A stretch of DNA of 64,000 bases from Symbiodinium natans (GCA_905221605.1 CAJNDS010002143.1:508061-572060); one strand, 5' to 3'; positions 1 through 9,873 are shown, numbered from the stretch's first letter. Translations and numbers: made by a program. Notes: a model not told the origin generated them from the letters alone.

Positions 1-51
1 GAACCCCAGCTGGCCCATGCGGCTTCCATTCTTTTGTAAAAACAACTCCCC

Positions 52-54
<3 letters not shown>

Positions 55-96
<42 letters not shown>
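55..96. repeat. Poly-C tract (42 bases)
   Basis: An uninterrupted run of 42 C lies just left of the first tandem array. Similar poly-C or poly-G tracts recur at 45681, 48495, 52417, 52459 and 60155, so this is a recurrent feature of the genome. The true length may differ, because such runs are prone to sequencing and assembly error. Confidence 0.95.
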
Positions 97-97
<1 letters not shown>

Positions 98-369
98 CGG
101 TTTTTAAGAGCTTGGAGATCAAGTCCAACCCCAATTATCCCCAATCGGATGATTGGGGTTAGGAAGGACCAGGAACCCCAATCAACTAGTTTTCTCCACG
201 GCACGGTGACCAACTTGATGATTTCGGTGTTATTTTCACAAAAAAGTGAAGCCGCGTGGTTCGGGAACTTCAGAAAACACACACACCAAAATGCACTTTT
301 CAAAGCTCAAACAATGGATTTGGGCTGGTTACCGACTTGATCCCCCATCCCAGGGCCGAACTTTGCCAA

Positions 370-2690
370 CAACCTGCCAAAATTCGTTTTTTGAACTGAG
401 ACAAATGCATTTTGCGCACGTATTTTAAGTTCCGGGACCCCAGCTGGCACATGAAGTTCCCGGACCCCAGCTGGCACATGGCCATCTTACAGCCTCAATT
501 CTTGAAAGAACCTACCAAAATCCATTTTGTGTGTTTGCGAAAAATACCGTTTGGCATGCATTTTAAGTTCCCAGCTGGCACATGGGCATCTTACGGCCTC
601 AATTCTTGAAAGAGCCGGCCAAAATCCATTTTTTCAGCTTCGAAAAATGACATTTTGGCATGTATTTTGAGCCCCCGGACCTCAGCTGGCCTGTGGGCAG
701 CTTACGGCCACAATTCTTGAAAGAATCCATTTTTTGAGACCTGAAAAATCTATTTTGGCAGGTTTTTGCAAGAATTGAGGCCGTAAGTTGTCCGTGTGCC
801 AAGCGCAAACCGGTAACTCAGAAATACCAGAAATACATGCCAAAATCGTTTTTTCACAGGCCGAAAAATCGATTTTGGCAGGTTTTTGCAAGAATTGAGG
901 CTGTAAGAAGCCCATCTGCCAACCGCAAACCGGCAACTCAGAAAGACGTGCCGAAATCGATTTTTCGCAGGCCGAAAAATCGATGTTGGCAGGTTTTTGC
1001 AAGAATTGAGGCCGTAAGAGGCCCATGTGCCAACCGCAAACCGGCAACTCAGAAAGACGTGCCGAAATCAGTTTTTCGCAGGCCGAAAAATCGATTTTGG
1101 CACGGTTGTTTAAGTTTGGCGCTTGGCTGGGGTTGGGGCTCAAGTCGGCCCCCGCGGACAACAAAAGTCGATATTTGGGGTTCCAAATTCCCAACCCCAA
1201 TTATCCCCAATCCCGGCCGGGATTGGTTCCCAACCCCAACCCCCATTATCAACTCAATTTCCTTGGCCTCTTCGCGAACCGAAAGCAACTGAGTTGATAA
1301 TGGGGGTTGGGGGTTGGGAACCCCAATTATCCCCAATCCCGGCCGGGATTGGGGATAATTGGGGTTGGGAATTTGGAACCCCAAATATCGACTTTTGTTG
1401 TCCGCGGGGGCCGACTTGAGCCCCAAACCCAGCCAAGCGCCAAATTCAAAAAACCTTGCCAAAATCGATTTTTCGGCCTGCGAAAAATTGATTTCGGCAC
1501 GTCTTTCTGAGTTGCCGGTTTGCGGTTGGCACGTGGGCCTCTTGCGGCCTCAATTCTTGCAAAAACCTGCCAACATCGATTTTTCGGCCTGCGAAAGATC
1601 GATTTTGGCACGTATTTCTGAGTTACCGGTTTCCGGTTGGCACATGGGCATCTTACGGACTCAATTCTTGATAAACCTGCCAAAATCGATTTTTCGGCCT
1701 GCGAAAAATCGATTTTGGCACGTATTTCCGAGTTACCGGTTTGCACTTTTCACATGGGCAACTTACGGCCTCAATTCTTGCAAACACCTGCCAAAATCGA
1801 TTTTTCGACCTGCGAACAATCGATTTGGCATGTGTTTCCGAGTTACTGGTTTCCGGTTGGCACATGGGCATCTTACGGACTCAATTCTTGAGAAAGCCTG
1901 CCCAAAATCGATTTTTTGAGCTTCGAAAAATGCGTTTTGGCATGTCTTTTGGAGCCCGAACCTCAGCTGGCCCATGGGCATCTTACAGCCTCAATTCTTG
2001 AAAGAGCCCAAAATCGATTGTTTGAGCTGCGAAAAATGCGTTGTCGCATGTATTTTGAGTTCCTGGACCCCGGCTGGCACATGGGCATCTTACGGCCGCA
2101 ATTCTTGAAAGAACCTGCCAAAATCATTGCTGTTGAGCTTTGCAAAATGCATTTTGGTGTGTATTTTGAGTTATCTTACAGCCTGAATTCTTGAAAGAGC
2201 CTGCCAAAATCAACTTTTTGAGCTGCGCAAAATGCGTTTTGGCATGTGTCGTAAGTTCTCAGACCTCAGCTGGCCCATGGGCATCTTACGCAATTCTTGA
2301 GATCCTTGTTGTTGAGCTTTGCAAAAATGCATTTGGTGTGTATATATTGAGTTCCCGAACCCCAGCTGGCACATGGGCTCATGGGCATCTGACAGCCTGA
2401 ATTCTTGCATCTTGCAGCCTGAATTCTTGCATCTTCCAGCCTGAATTCTTGAAAGAACCTGCCGAAATCCATTGTTTTTTTAGCTTCCAAAAAACGCGTT
2501 CTGGCATGCATTGTAAATTCCCGGACCTCAGCTGGCCCATGGGCATCTTATGGCCTTCATGCTTGAAAGAACTTGCCAACATCCAGTTTTTGGCTTTGAA
2601 AATGCATCTTGGTGTGTTTGTTTTTGAGGTTCCCAAAATCCAGCTGGCCCATTGTTTTTAACGTTCCTCAAATCCCAGCTTTGGACCCTC
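370..2690. repeat. Strand-switching tandem array, unit ~100-120 bp
   Basis: A unit containing CAATTCTTG(A/C)AA, CC(A)AAATCGATTTTT and CAGCTGGCACATGGGC recurs about every 100-120 bases. Units read in one direction to about 750, in the opposite direction from about 760 to 1130, and in the first direction again from about 1440 to the end. The word CAATTCTTG occurs near 495, 597, 713, 1549, 1668, 1767, 1879, 1990 and 2098; its complement CAAGAATTG occurs near 769, 889 and 1010. The long ORFs here run across repeat units on both strands and are not credible genes. The array abuts the truncated 5' end of element 1. Confidence 0.9.
1225..1322. repeat. Central hairpin of the strand-switching array
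   Basis: Bases 1225-1260 are complementary to 1287-1322 with few mismatches, giving a stem of about 36 bp and a loop of about 26 bases. This is the axis of a much larger palindrome: the flanking sequence (CCAACCCCAATTATCC, then the GCGCTTGGCTGGG segment, then the array units) is mirrored on both sides from about 760 to about 1850. Confidence 0.85.
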
Positions 2691-2769
2691 AAATTGCACA
2701 ACACAGGATCAAGACTAAAACCAATCTTAAATGAAGTTTTCTTGCTTTGCCCACTGACCCCTTAAATAG

Positions 2770-3369
2770 CGAGTCTGTGACAAGAAAGGAGAGAAAGGTG
2801 GAAAGGGAAACGTTACTCAAGACCCTGGAAAGGGGGGCGGTGGTAGCTCTGGTGGTGATCCAAAGCACGACAAGGAGAAGCGTGCCAACGTGAAGTGCTA
2901 CAACTGCAATGAATTGGGGCACTATTCAAACAGATGCCCTAAGAAAGCGGCCAAAGGTGTGGCGGCAGCAGCGACGCTTCTAGAACCGCAGTTGGCGGCC
3001 TTGACTTTGGAGGGCCCGCATGTGTTTGCAGCGGCAATTGGTTGCGAATTCTTTGATATCGCTCAGGGAGATTCCGACAATGAGTCGAGCTTGAGCGATG
3101 GTGATTGGGAAGCCTTTGGAAGGTCGTGGTTGTTGGAGAGTTCGGAGCCCCCAGTTGAGCTTGGAACCTCGCAGCTTGAAAGCCTAGAGACCCCCGTTGA
3201 ACTTGAGAAGGCCCCAGTTGAGCTTGGAACGTCGCAGCTTGAAAGCCTAGAGACCCCCGTTGAGCTTGAGAAGGCTCCAGTTGAGCTTGGAACGTCGCAG
3301 CTTGAAAGCCTAGAGACCCCCGTTGAGCTTGAGAAGATCCCGTCGACGCTTGTGGTGAGCATGGATTGA
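2770..3369 (+). CDS. gag: Gag C-terminal fragment with CCHC zinc knuckle (element 1)
   Basis: This frame is open from after a TAG at 2767 to a TGA at 3367-3369. It starts with a Lys/Gly-rich stretch, then a retroviral-type zinc knuckle C-x2-C-x4-H-x4-C (2896-2937), typical of nucleocapsid parts of Gag that bind the element RNA. An acidic tail follows, containing three exact-length 21-residue repeats rich in VELGTSQLESLE. No initiator is present and the capsid-like part of Gag is missing, so this is a fragment. The next domain, the protease, is in the -1 frame and overlaps the stop codon by a few bases. Confidence 0.75.
   Translation, partial: RVCDKKGEKGGKGNVTQDPGKGGGGSSGGDPKHDKEKRANVKCYNCNELGHYSNRCPKKAAKGVAAAATLLEPQLAALTLEGPHVFAAAIGCEFFDIAQGDSDNESSLSDGDWEAFGRSWLLESSEPPVELGTSQLESLETPVELEKAPVELGTSQLESLETPVELEKAPVELGTSQLESLETPVELEKIPSTLVVSMD
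3151..3339 (+). repeat. Three 63-bp in-frame tandem repeats in gag
   Basis: Units at 3151-3213, 3214-3276 and 3277-3339 are nearly identical and each encodes 21 residues beginning PVELGTSQLESLETP. The repeats keep the reading frame, and few substitutions separate them, so they duplicated recently. Confidence 0.95.
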
Positions 3370-3850
3370 GTGAATTTTATTTTCATGACATGAGCATGGC
3401 AGCCCCGCATGTGACACATGGTAGCAGTTCTGAAGCCATGGACTGGTGGTTGCTGGACTCCGGAGCGTCGACGCACCTGATCAGCGAGGAGACACTGCAG
3501 CATGTGCAAGTGCTGAGCCTGAGTGAGCACGTTGGTAGAGACTGTGTGACCGCCACGGGTGCTTCCATAGGGGTTCAGAAGAGTGCTGTGGTTCGCGTTT
3601 GTTTTGTCGTTGAGGGATCCAGTCCTATCGTCGTTGAGTTTGAAGCCCTGGTTGCACCTGTGCGATTTAATCTCCTGAGCCTAGGACGACTCCTGAATAG
3701 GAATTGGACAGTTTCCTTTGCCCCCCATCTCCACGTGCAAGCTGGTGGTTTTAAATTTAAGGCTGTGTGGTCCAACAACTGTTGCTGGTTGCAGAGTCAT
3801 GCAGTGGCACGGGCCTGTTTGGTGTCTCAAGAGCAGAGTGCAACGCAGCA
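3366..3850 (+). CDS. pol: Retrotransposon aspartic protease domain (element 1)
   Basis: The frame -1 to gag encodes WWLLDSGASTHLI, with the catalytic DSGA at 3456-3467. Downstream is a hydrophobic flap-like and C-terminal region (VRFNLLSLGRLL) as in copia proteases that mature the Gag-Pol polyprotein. The reading frame stays open to 4058, but the sequence stops looking like the conserved polyprotein near 3850, where the next frame becomes coding. The end given is therefore approximate. It starts exactly where the gag frame stops, so either a -1 frameshift or a small deletion joins them. Confidence 0.75.
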
Positions 3851-4747
3851 GATTGCAAGCCCCTCGAGTTCGAGACCTTCCGCAGCCCGAGAATTCGGAT
3901 GGTCTCCTCCAGCGAGAGCGAAGTGGAATGGCGCATGGAAGGGAAAGACAAAGCGACTCAAGCGGCCTCAATCTCGGTGGGAGAAGAGGACTTCGAGGAG
4001 AGCACCCGGTTGGCCACGGCTACGTCCACGGAGACAGAGGGGGCGATCCTTCTGGTGACCGCGGATACCGAGTCCCAGGTGGTGTTGAAGCCGGGCGAGA
4101 TCGAGACCGCAGGACCCTCGAAGATCCCCATGCAGAAGCCCATGCCGAAGAAGCCGAAGGTGAAAAGGATGCCCCAGAAGCCTCTCGTGAAGAGAATGCC
4201 AAAGGCAGCGAGCTCTTCGTCGACAAAGAGGACCCCTGTGAAGCTGGTGCCTCGTTCCGATCGCCAGCAGCCGTGGTTGACGTTGTGGAGTGCAAGCTCA
4301 AGGGCAGTGAAGAAGCAGAAGCTCAAGGAAAGTCGCATGACGTCAGCTGCAAAGTCCGATTTGAATCGCTTTCGCAAGGAGAAGAAGGGCCCAGAGAGAA
4401 GGACGCTGGAGGAGCACCTCAAGGAGCATTTTTTGCAGTGCCTGGACCGAAAGGCCCCCTACACTGTGACGACCATCTCCGAGATCATCAAGGAGAAAGC
4501 AAAGCCCCCGAGCCCACCGAGGAAGGAAGCCGACTCTCCGGGGTATCCGGAAAGGTTGCCTACCCCTCCGCGGGTTCCGCCACGTCGACGCTTGCCCACG
4601 CCTCCGAGGAATCCGACATCGCCAAGGGCCAGCGCATCACGGGCACCGGCTACGCCGCCAAAGACATCGCCATTGCCGCCACCACCGACCAATCCCGGAA
4701 CACCTACTTCGAGTGGATGGAGTGTGGTGACGGACCGAAAGCGCTGA
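3850..4747 (+). CDS. Ser/Lys- and Pro-rich linker of the polyprotein (element 1)
   Basis: A third frame, again -1 relative to the protease, encodes an acidic/Ser region, a Lys-rich region (PKKPKVKRMPQKPLVKRMP), a short helical stretch (LEEHLKEHFLQCLDRKAP) and a Pro-rich tail (RLPTPPRVPPRRRLPTPPR) ending at a TAG/TGA at 4747. Low-complexity linkers between protease and integrase occur in large copia polyproteins; no enzymatic motif is visible. The boundary with the protease frame is an estimate. The +1-frame ORF that also spans this interval reads as low-quality sequence and is rejected up to about 4740. Confidence 0.6.
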
Positions 4748-7700
4748 GTGCAGTCAGCCAGAAAGGATCTTCCCAGTCAATGGCGAGCAGCAAAAATCTT
4801 GATGTGCTTGATGGTTGTGCTTGCGCTTGTGATGTTGGCATGAGTGGCATGGTTGGCATGAGTGGCATGGTTGAGCATGTGTGTGTTGGTGAGCTTGATG
4901 AGGAGAAAGCACCGGCCCCAGACGGCGATCAGGCGTGGTTGCTACATGGTGATCAGGAGTTGCTTCACCAGGAGTTATGGGGAAAGGTTCACCGTGAGCA
5001 TGTGTTGCGAAGTCATGTTCCTTTTAATGCCAGCTGTGAGCATTGTGTGCGTGGTAGAGGCCTTGAACCAGCTAGGAAGATCGAGAGGGATTCCGGAGAG
5101 GGAGCCCAAAAGGAAGTTCAGATCGACAAGTTCTTCTACAAGGGGATTTGGTTCCTGGTGTTGGTGCTTGTTGGTTGCTTTGCCATCGGAACAGTGATGT
5201 ACCGTGAAGTTTCAGGACCGCGTGGAGCAGCAGCGCGTGAGGTGATGCTTGGAGAAATGTCGGCGTGGGGACGCAGTGTCGGCTTGGTTGGAGTTGAAGC
5301 GCGTGACTTGTCGGTTTGCGTGAAGTCGGATCTTGAGGGGGTGGTGAAGAACCTTGCTCAGGGTTTCGCTGATACCATGACCGTTGGTGCGGTTGAGGTG
5401 TCTGATGTTCCGGTTGGTCGGCACGCTCCGGTCGCAGAGAGGGCCATCCGAACACTAAAAGAAAACGCGAACACTTTGTGCGCCGGACTTGAGCAAGTTG
5501 GCCTGGAGCCATATGGCAGAGGAGTTGGTTATCTTCTTTCGCATTGTGCTCAGGTGCACAACCGCTACAACATTCAGCCGGGGTCGGCAATGTCGCCAGA
5601 GCAGCGTAGTTTGCGGACTTTGAGGCAGCCTCGGGCAGTGTATGTTTGGGGCGCGTCAATCTTAGCAACACCTCCGCCGAGTCTGAGGCAGTCCATCACG
5701 GGCAGATATGGTCAGGCTGCATACTTAGGCCCTGACGTCGCGGGTGGCAGTCATCTGGTGCAGTTCCGACTGAAGGATGGTTCGTTGAAGGTTGCTCGGT
5801 CAGCCCGAATCAGGATGTTGGTGCCCATGACCTTTGAGTTGTCAGCCTTGCGTGGTCTTTGTCGTATGTTCCCCGAGCGTGCTGGTGACGTTGTGCGTGG
5901 CTTGCCAGCGGTTGACCGAGGGAACATGCGTGACCTTCCAATCCCAAATACCGAGACTCGCGGACCGCCAGCGTCGTGGGTCGAGGAAAATGGCAGGACC
6001 CCGAGGTGTCGAGCGTGTCGATTGAGGGGTGTTCCGGCGGACAAGGCGTGGCACACTCAGAAATGTCGTGAGAGGTACGCTGCGTACGTGAAGAGCTCTT
6101 TTGATCCGAATCAGTTTGTGCTTGATGATGCCCAGCATGAGTTAGAGATCGAAGGAGTTGAGCTTGATCTTGGTTCGCGTGCTTTTGGTGAGCTTGACGT
6201 CGGATTGGAGTTGCCTGATGATGTGCAGGATTATGAACCGACTGAAGATGAGGGAGAGCGAGATCCCGGTGAGTCCTTCTTGCCTGAAGGGGTGCTTGAG
6301 GGTGAGCTTCGTCCCGGAAACTCTGTTGGAGTTGAACCTGCAGCTTCAGAAGAGGTTGACTTCATGGAAGTTGAGCCAGAAAGCCTGGATCGGGTGCCAG
6401 AACCAGAGTCCGATGCCATGGTCAACAACGTCTTGTTCCGTGAGTCGTTGGGTTTCGCGGCCGTTGCCACCAATCCCAATACCGGAGGGCAGACAGTGAA
6501 GTTTGGTGGTGAGACTCTTGTGGTTGAAATGCCCTCGTCTTCCAAGGATGATGTCACCGGACATGCATTGGACCTTGGTCTGACCTACGAAGGCATGTTG
6601 CGTGAGTTGAGTGCGCTTGAGTCCCTTGCAGTCGGTGATGTGATTTGGCATGTGGATCGGAAGCAGAAAGTGATATCCACAAGATGGGTGTCCAATGCGA
6701 AGCTGGAGCGGATTGACGGCCAAGAGAGACCACTGGTCCGTTGTCGGGTCGTTGCGCGTGATTTCGCCCAGGGAGCAACGGCTGCTCAGCTTGGCATTTC
6801 CGCGGCGACCAGCTCAGCCGAGGCATTGAGGACCTTCCTCTTTTATGCCGGCTCGAAGAGGCAGAACGTCGTAGGCCTCGACGTCAGTACGGCGTTCTTG
6901 TTCGCAGAGTTAGAAGAAGAAGACGGCACGGTGGTGGTGCGGCTCCCTGCTGGAGTTACCGGTCTCAATGGAAGGCCTGGGTTCATGCGACTTCGCAAAG
7001 CTCTTTACGGTTTGAGAGCCGCGGCCCAGACCTGGGCTCGTCATCTCGCAAAGCTCCTTAAACGCCTCTGCGACCTTACTCCATGTGAAACGGAGCCATG
7101 CCTCTTCTCAGGTGTGGTTCTCGGTGGACAGAGGGTGGCAGTGTTATGCTACGTAGACGATCTCCTCATCAGCGGCGACAGCGACGAGGCCATATACTAC
7201 GTGGTGGAGAAGCTTAAAAGCGCGGTGAAGATCAAGGTGACCGCTGACTTGGATCGTGATCAGCAAATCACGTTCCTTGGTCGTCAAATCACCAGGAAGA
7301 AGGGCGAGGACTCTTTGGTGATTGGCATGGCAGGCGAGTACTACCAGGAGATCTATGAGGGTTTTGGACTTGGGAAGAGTCCGAAGTCTTGCCCGACGCC
7401 GCCGAATCTTCGAGAACTTTACGACAGAGAAGAAGAAGTCTTGGAGCGGGAGTTGAGTTCAGAAGCGGCTGCTCGATATCGCTCTACGTTGGGACGCCTT
7501 TCATGGTTGGCCATGACGCGTGTGGATTTAGCATATTATGTTTCCATGCTGGCTCGAGGCCAGGCTAGTCCACGTGAGAAGCATGAACGCGCGATGCGGA
7601 TGGTATTACGGTACCTCCGGCATGTTCAGGATTTTCGACAAATCGTCCATCCAGTTGATGAGCGGAACCTTCGGTTGGATTGCTACGTGGATGCGTCATG

Positions 7701-8330
7701 GGGCAGTGAGAGGAGCGTTGATCGCAAGAGTGTGAGCGGTGGTTGCATCATGCTTGGTGGTTTCTGCTTGAAAGCGTGGTCACGGCTTCAACAAGCTGTC
7801 GCTCTCAGCTCAGCAGAGTCGGAGTTGTACGGATTGGTTGAGGGAGCAAAGGAATCACTTTCAATCCGAAGGGCAATTTCCCACGTGTTTGGATGGGAGG
7901 AGTTGTGCGCACCGCACCTCTTTTGCGACTCCGAGGCCGCCATCGCCATCAGTCGGGCTGACGGCTTGAGGCGTGTCAGACATATAGATCTGAGAGCATG
8001 CTTTATACAAGATCAGCTCCGACAGCGACTTCTCTTCATCTTCGGAGTGCGAGGAGCCTCCAACGTCGCAGACCTCTTCACAAAATCGTTAGATGCCCGG
8101 ACTACTTTGAAGCACATGTTGAGCCTTGGTTTGTCTGAAGTCACTGTTGCAGCTTGCGTTGGTGAGTTGGCGTGTTTCGTTGGCTTGCTTGGTGCTGCTG
8201 TGGCTGGCAAAGATCATGTATCTCTTGCAGATCGGTATCGTTTAATGGAGTTTGCCAAGTGGTTGGTCGTTGAGTTCTGTGCGCCTCCCATGTCGAGCAT
8301 GTTGGTTGCGTCGCGAGCGTGCTCTTGGGT
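4740..8330 (+). CDS. pol: Integrase - reverse transcriptase - RNase H polyprotein (element 1)
   Basis: Domains in order: a pre-integrase zinc site (His 5014, C-x2-C at 5035-5046); an integrase core with D at 5125, D at 5329 and E at 5437, i.e. D-x67-D-x35-E; a C2HC finger (6007-6066); an acidic linker; an RVT_2-type reverse transcriptase with D in GLDVSTAFL (6880) and YVDD (7150-7161); and RNase H with D 7690, E 7816 and D 7927. Integrase inserts the cDNA; reverse transcriptase and RNase H copy the RNA. The integrase segment after the first D is unusually hydrophobic (IWFLVLVLVGCF). The frame runs on to 8718, but after about 8300 the neighbouring frame 0 is the coding one, so this ORF is broken at its 3' end. 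Confidence 0.85.
6007..6066 (+). other. C2HC zinc-finger motif between integrase and reverse transcriptase
   Basis: The translation reads CRACRLRG then, 11 residues after the second Cys, HTQKC, giving C-x2-C-x11-H-x3-C. It is separate from the Gag knuckle and from the integrase zinc site. The four ligands and basic residues suggest a nucleic-acid-binding or protein-binding finger; the function is not known to me. Confidence 0.6.
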
Positions 8331-8888
8331 TGCAGTGAGGCAGATGACGGCGGAGACCCGGCCACTACAGCGCAGCTTCAACAGATCTGCACTCTCCACA
8401 TCCGCAGGGGGGGTTTCGTTTACTTGTGGGCTAGTACTCCGTGCACCGGTGGTTGTCTGTACCAGCATCTGCATGCACGAGATCCAGCTTACAGACGCGG
8501 TCGCTTGGCACGGCACTGGTCACTACACAGGAAGCTGTGGAAGGCTTTTATGTCGCTGTGTGACTACGTCCATGCTTGGTCGATCGAGTGGCCCCGCGCC
8601 TGTGCTTACTGGTCATGGAACCAGACTATCCGTTTTCTGCAGTCGCGACCTTATATGTTGCACGATGTGTTGGTTGACGGTTGCTCGCTTGGCATGCGTG
8701 GTCGAGATGGCGAGTTGATCTACAAACGTTGGCGTGTCATCACGACGATGGAGTCGGTTGCTCGCAGCTTGTCGGTCTTTCGATGTCCGGGTGATGGTCA
8801 TCCACATTCCGCCAACTTCGACCTCAAGCATACCCAACACTACCCGGAGAAGTTGACGAACGCTTTCTTGCACGCGTTAAACGCATGA
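8319..8888 (+). CDS. C-terminal PCTGG/EWP domain of element 1, function unknown
   Basis: In the frame -1 to pol, this segment gives a protein-like sequence up to TGA at 8886-8888. It has a hydrophobic strand then STPCTGG (Cys at 8442), a helix with LHRKLWKAF, and IEWPRACAYW (Glu at 8586, 48 codons after the Cys). Further on are DGCSLGMRGRDG and KRWRVITTM, and an end rich in His/Leu (HYPEKLTNAFLHAL). It lies directly after RNase H, where typical copia polyproteins end. I do not recognise the family. The PC and E-W-P placement loosely recalls the Pro-Cys and Glu motifs of cytosine-C5 methyltransferases, but no SAM-binding motif is seen, so that is speculation. Confidence 0.6.
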   Translation: MLLGCSEADDGGDPATTAQLQQICTLHIRRGGFVYLWASTPCTGGCLYQHLHARDPAYRRGRLARHWSLHRKLWKAFMSLCDYVHAWSIEWPRACAYWSWNQTIRFLQSRPYMLHDVLVDGCSLGMRGRDGELIYKRWRVITTMESVARSLSVFRCPGDGHPHSANFDLKHTQHYPEKLTNAFLHALNA

Positions 8889-8964
8889 CACCGCGAGATT
8901 TGCTCAAAAGTTTTTTCCTCTTTTACTTTGCCTTAGGTACGGTGTATAGAGCATAGGACGTGCC

Positions 8965-9402
8965 ATGGCTGATATGGTTGAGGTTGAGAACGCTGTGAGG
9001 CGCACTTGGGTTCGAGAGCTCTGGATGCAATGGGTTCCTCAGCAACAGGTGGAAGTCAGTTTGATCGCCTTCCTCGTGATGTTTTCCTTGGCGATGCTTG
9101 GCAGCTTCCTCGCTGGAATCTTTGTGCAGCAATACCGACAGCGTCGCAGCCATATTCTATCTTTGAGTGAACTTCTTTCTTTTCTTCCGGTGGAACAAAG
9201 TCGGAGAGCAATTATCACTACGCGGCATGGATACGCCGTTCATGTTCGCAGCGATTGCCCCGCCTTGCGCAATACCCACCCAGGCAATCTGCAGCGTCGA
9301 GTTGCTTGTGAGTTTTGTCTGCAATACTTGCGCGTGGACCAGCCGACACCCACCGTGTCGAGGGGGGGTGTAGAAGTTCGAGAACTGTGCGTCATCCTGT
9401 GA
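8965..9402 (+). CDS. Membrane-anchored H-x4-C / C-x2-C protein of element 1 (145 aa)
   Basis: The ATG at 8965 lies 76 bases after the previous stop. The protein has a hydrophilic N-terminus, one membrane helix (about residues 30-51), a basic QQYRQRR stretch, a SELLSFLP segment, then His 93 and Cys 98 (HVRSDCPALRN) and Cys 115 and 118 (ACEFC). The four ligands suggest a small zinc ribbon on one side of a membrane. The same arrangement forms the N-terminus of the Gag-Pol of element 2 at 17445. The last codons overlap the candidate polypurine tract and LTR start. The function is unknown; it could target the element particle to a membrane. Confidence 0.65.
   Translation: MADMVEVENAVRRTWVRELWMQWVPQQQVEVSLIAFLVMFSLAMLGSFLAGIFVQQYRQRRSHILSLSELLSFLPVEQSRRAIITTRHGYAVHVRSDCPALRNTHPGNLQRRVACEFCLQYLRVDQPTPTVSRGGVEVRELCVIL
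9361..9368 (+). other. Candidate polypurine tract of element 1
   Basis: AGGGGGGG is followed immediately by TGTAGAAG, the expected layout of a plus-strand primer and LTR start. It fits the position just after the last element ORF. The 5' LTR is lost, so no comparison can confirm it. Confidence 0.45.
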
Positions 9403-9616
9403 GGGTGCGACACGGTGAGTTTTGCAGTTTGCAGTTTTGTGTGCATAGCTTGGAGTCTGCTCAGCTTTTGAAGTTTTCCCAGTAGCCTGAGTATGATTAG
9501 TGATGCAGGAACGTTTTGCCTCATAGGGAGCCACTCTCGTCGAGTTTCGTGACTTGAGGGTAGTTTTGGAGGTCTTTTAAGCCGAGCTGGCAAGTTGGAG
9601 AGCTGTGATACGTTTT

Positions 9617-9631
9617 CCACTTTGGCTCAAG
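9617..9631 (+). other. Spliced-leader-like 15-mer
   Basis: CCACTTTGGCTCAAG differs at one base from the last 15 bases of the dinoflagellate spliced leader (CCATTTTGGCTCAAG, known from the literature). It is not preceded by the rest of the leader and is followed by TGACG, not by a clear splice donor. It could be a relict left by reinsertion of a spliced mRNA, or chance. Confidence 0.35.
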
Positions 9632-9767
9632 TGACGAGCATTGGTGTGAGTGCTGCAAGCCAAAACAGAAGAGTTGTCCGAGTGTCTGAGCTTGCTTGCT
9701 TGGTTTGGACTTGTGTGAGTTTGGCTTGGTTGTATCCTTGGTGCCTTGTTTGGCATCTTGGGTTTTT

Positions 9768-9873
9768 TAACGCACTCTCACTCTTACTCTCACTCTCGCT
9801 CTCGCTCTCGCTCTCGCTCTCTCATCCTCACACACTCACAGACACTCTGTCACTCTCTCACACGCAAGCACTT
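9768..9873. repeat. CTCTCG/CTCTCA microsatellite
   Basis: A run of CTCTCN hexamers with interruptions, grading into CACA/CTCT. ORFs across it encode Ser/Leu/Arg-only peptides and are artefacts. Confidence 0.9.

Larger units (their letters stand above)
2770..9402 (+). mobile_element. Ty1/copia-type LTR retrotransposon, 5'-truncated and frame-broken (element 1)
   Basis: The order Gag zinc knuckle, protease, integrase, reverse transcriptase, RNase H is the copia order (integrase before reverse transcriptase). The 5' LTR, primer binding site and most of Gag are missing, since coding similarity begins at about 2770 directly after the tandem array. The coding sequence changes frame four times, always by -1: at about 3366, 3850, 4740 and 8330. 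At the 3' end a purine run (9361-9368) followed by TGTAG is a reasonable polypurine tract and 3' LTR start. Without a 5' LTR the other LTR boundary cannot be set. The element is a decayed copy that retains the key catalytic residues. Confidence 0.85.

Noticed and set aside
682-1919. Overlapping ORFs of 130-186 codons on both strands with FSACEKSI or RRPKNRFWQVF repeats
   Set aside because: They are the same tandem unit read in two orientations and have no domain beyond the repeat.
3151-3339. Regularly repeated 63-bp units considered as a CRISPR-like array
   Set aside because: The repeats are contiguous with no spacers and keep the gag reading frame; the host is eukaryotic.
3718-4740. First third of the 1666-codon ORF that ends at 8718
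   Set aside because: The translation here lacks the protein-like character seen in the other two frames, which carry the protease and Pro-rich linker; true coding in this frame starts near 4740.
8319-8888. Assignment of the PCTGG/EWP domain as a cytosine-C5 DNA methyltransferase
   Set aside because: Only a Pro-Cys and a Glu are shared; there is no SAM-binding FxGxG motif, so the name is not justified.
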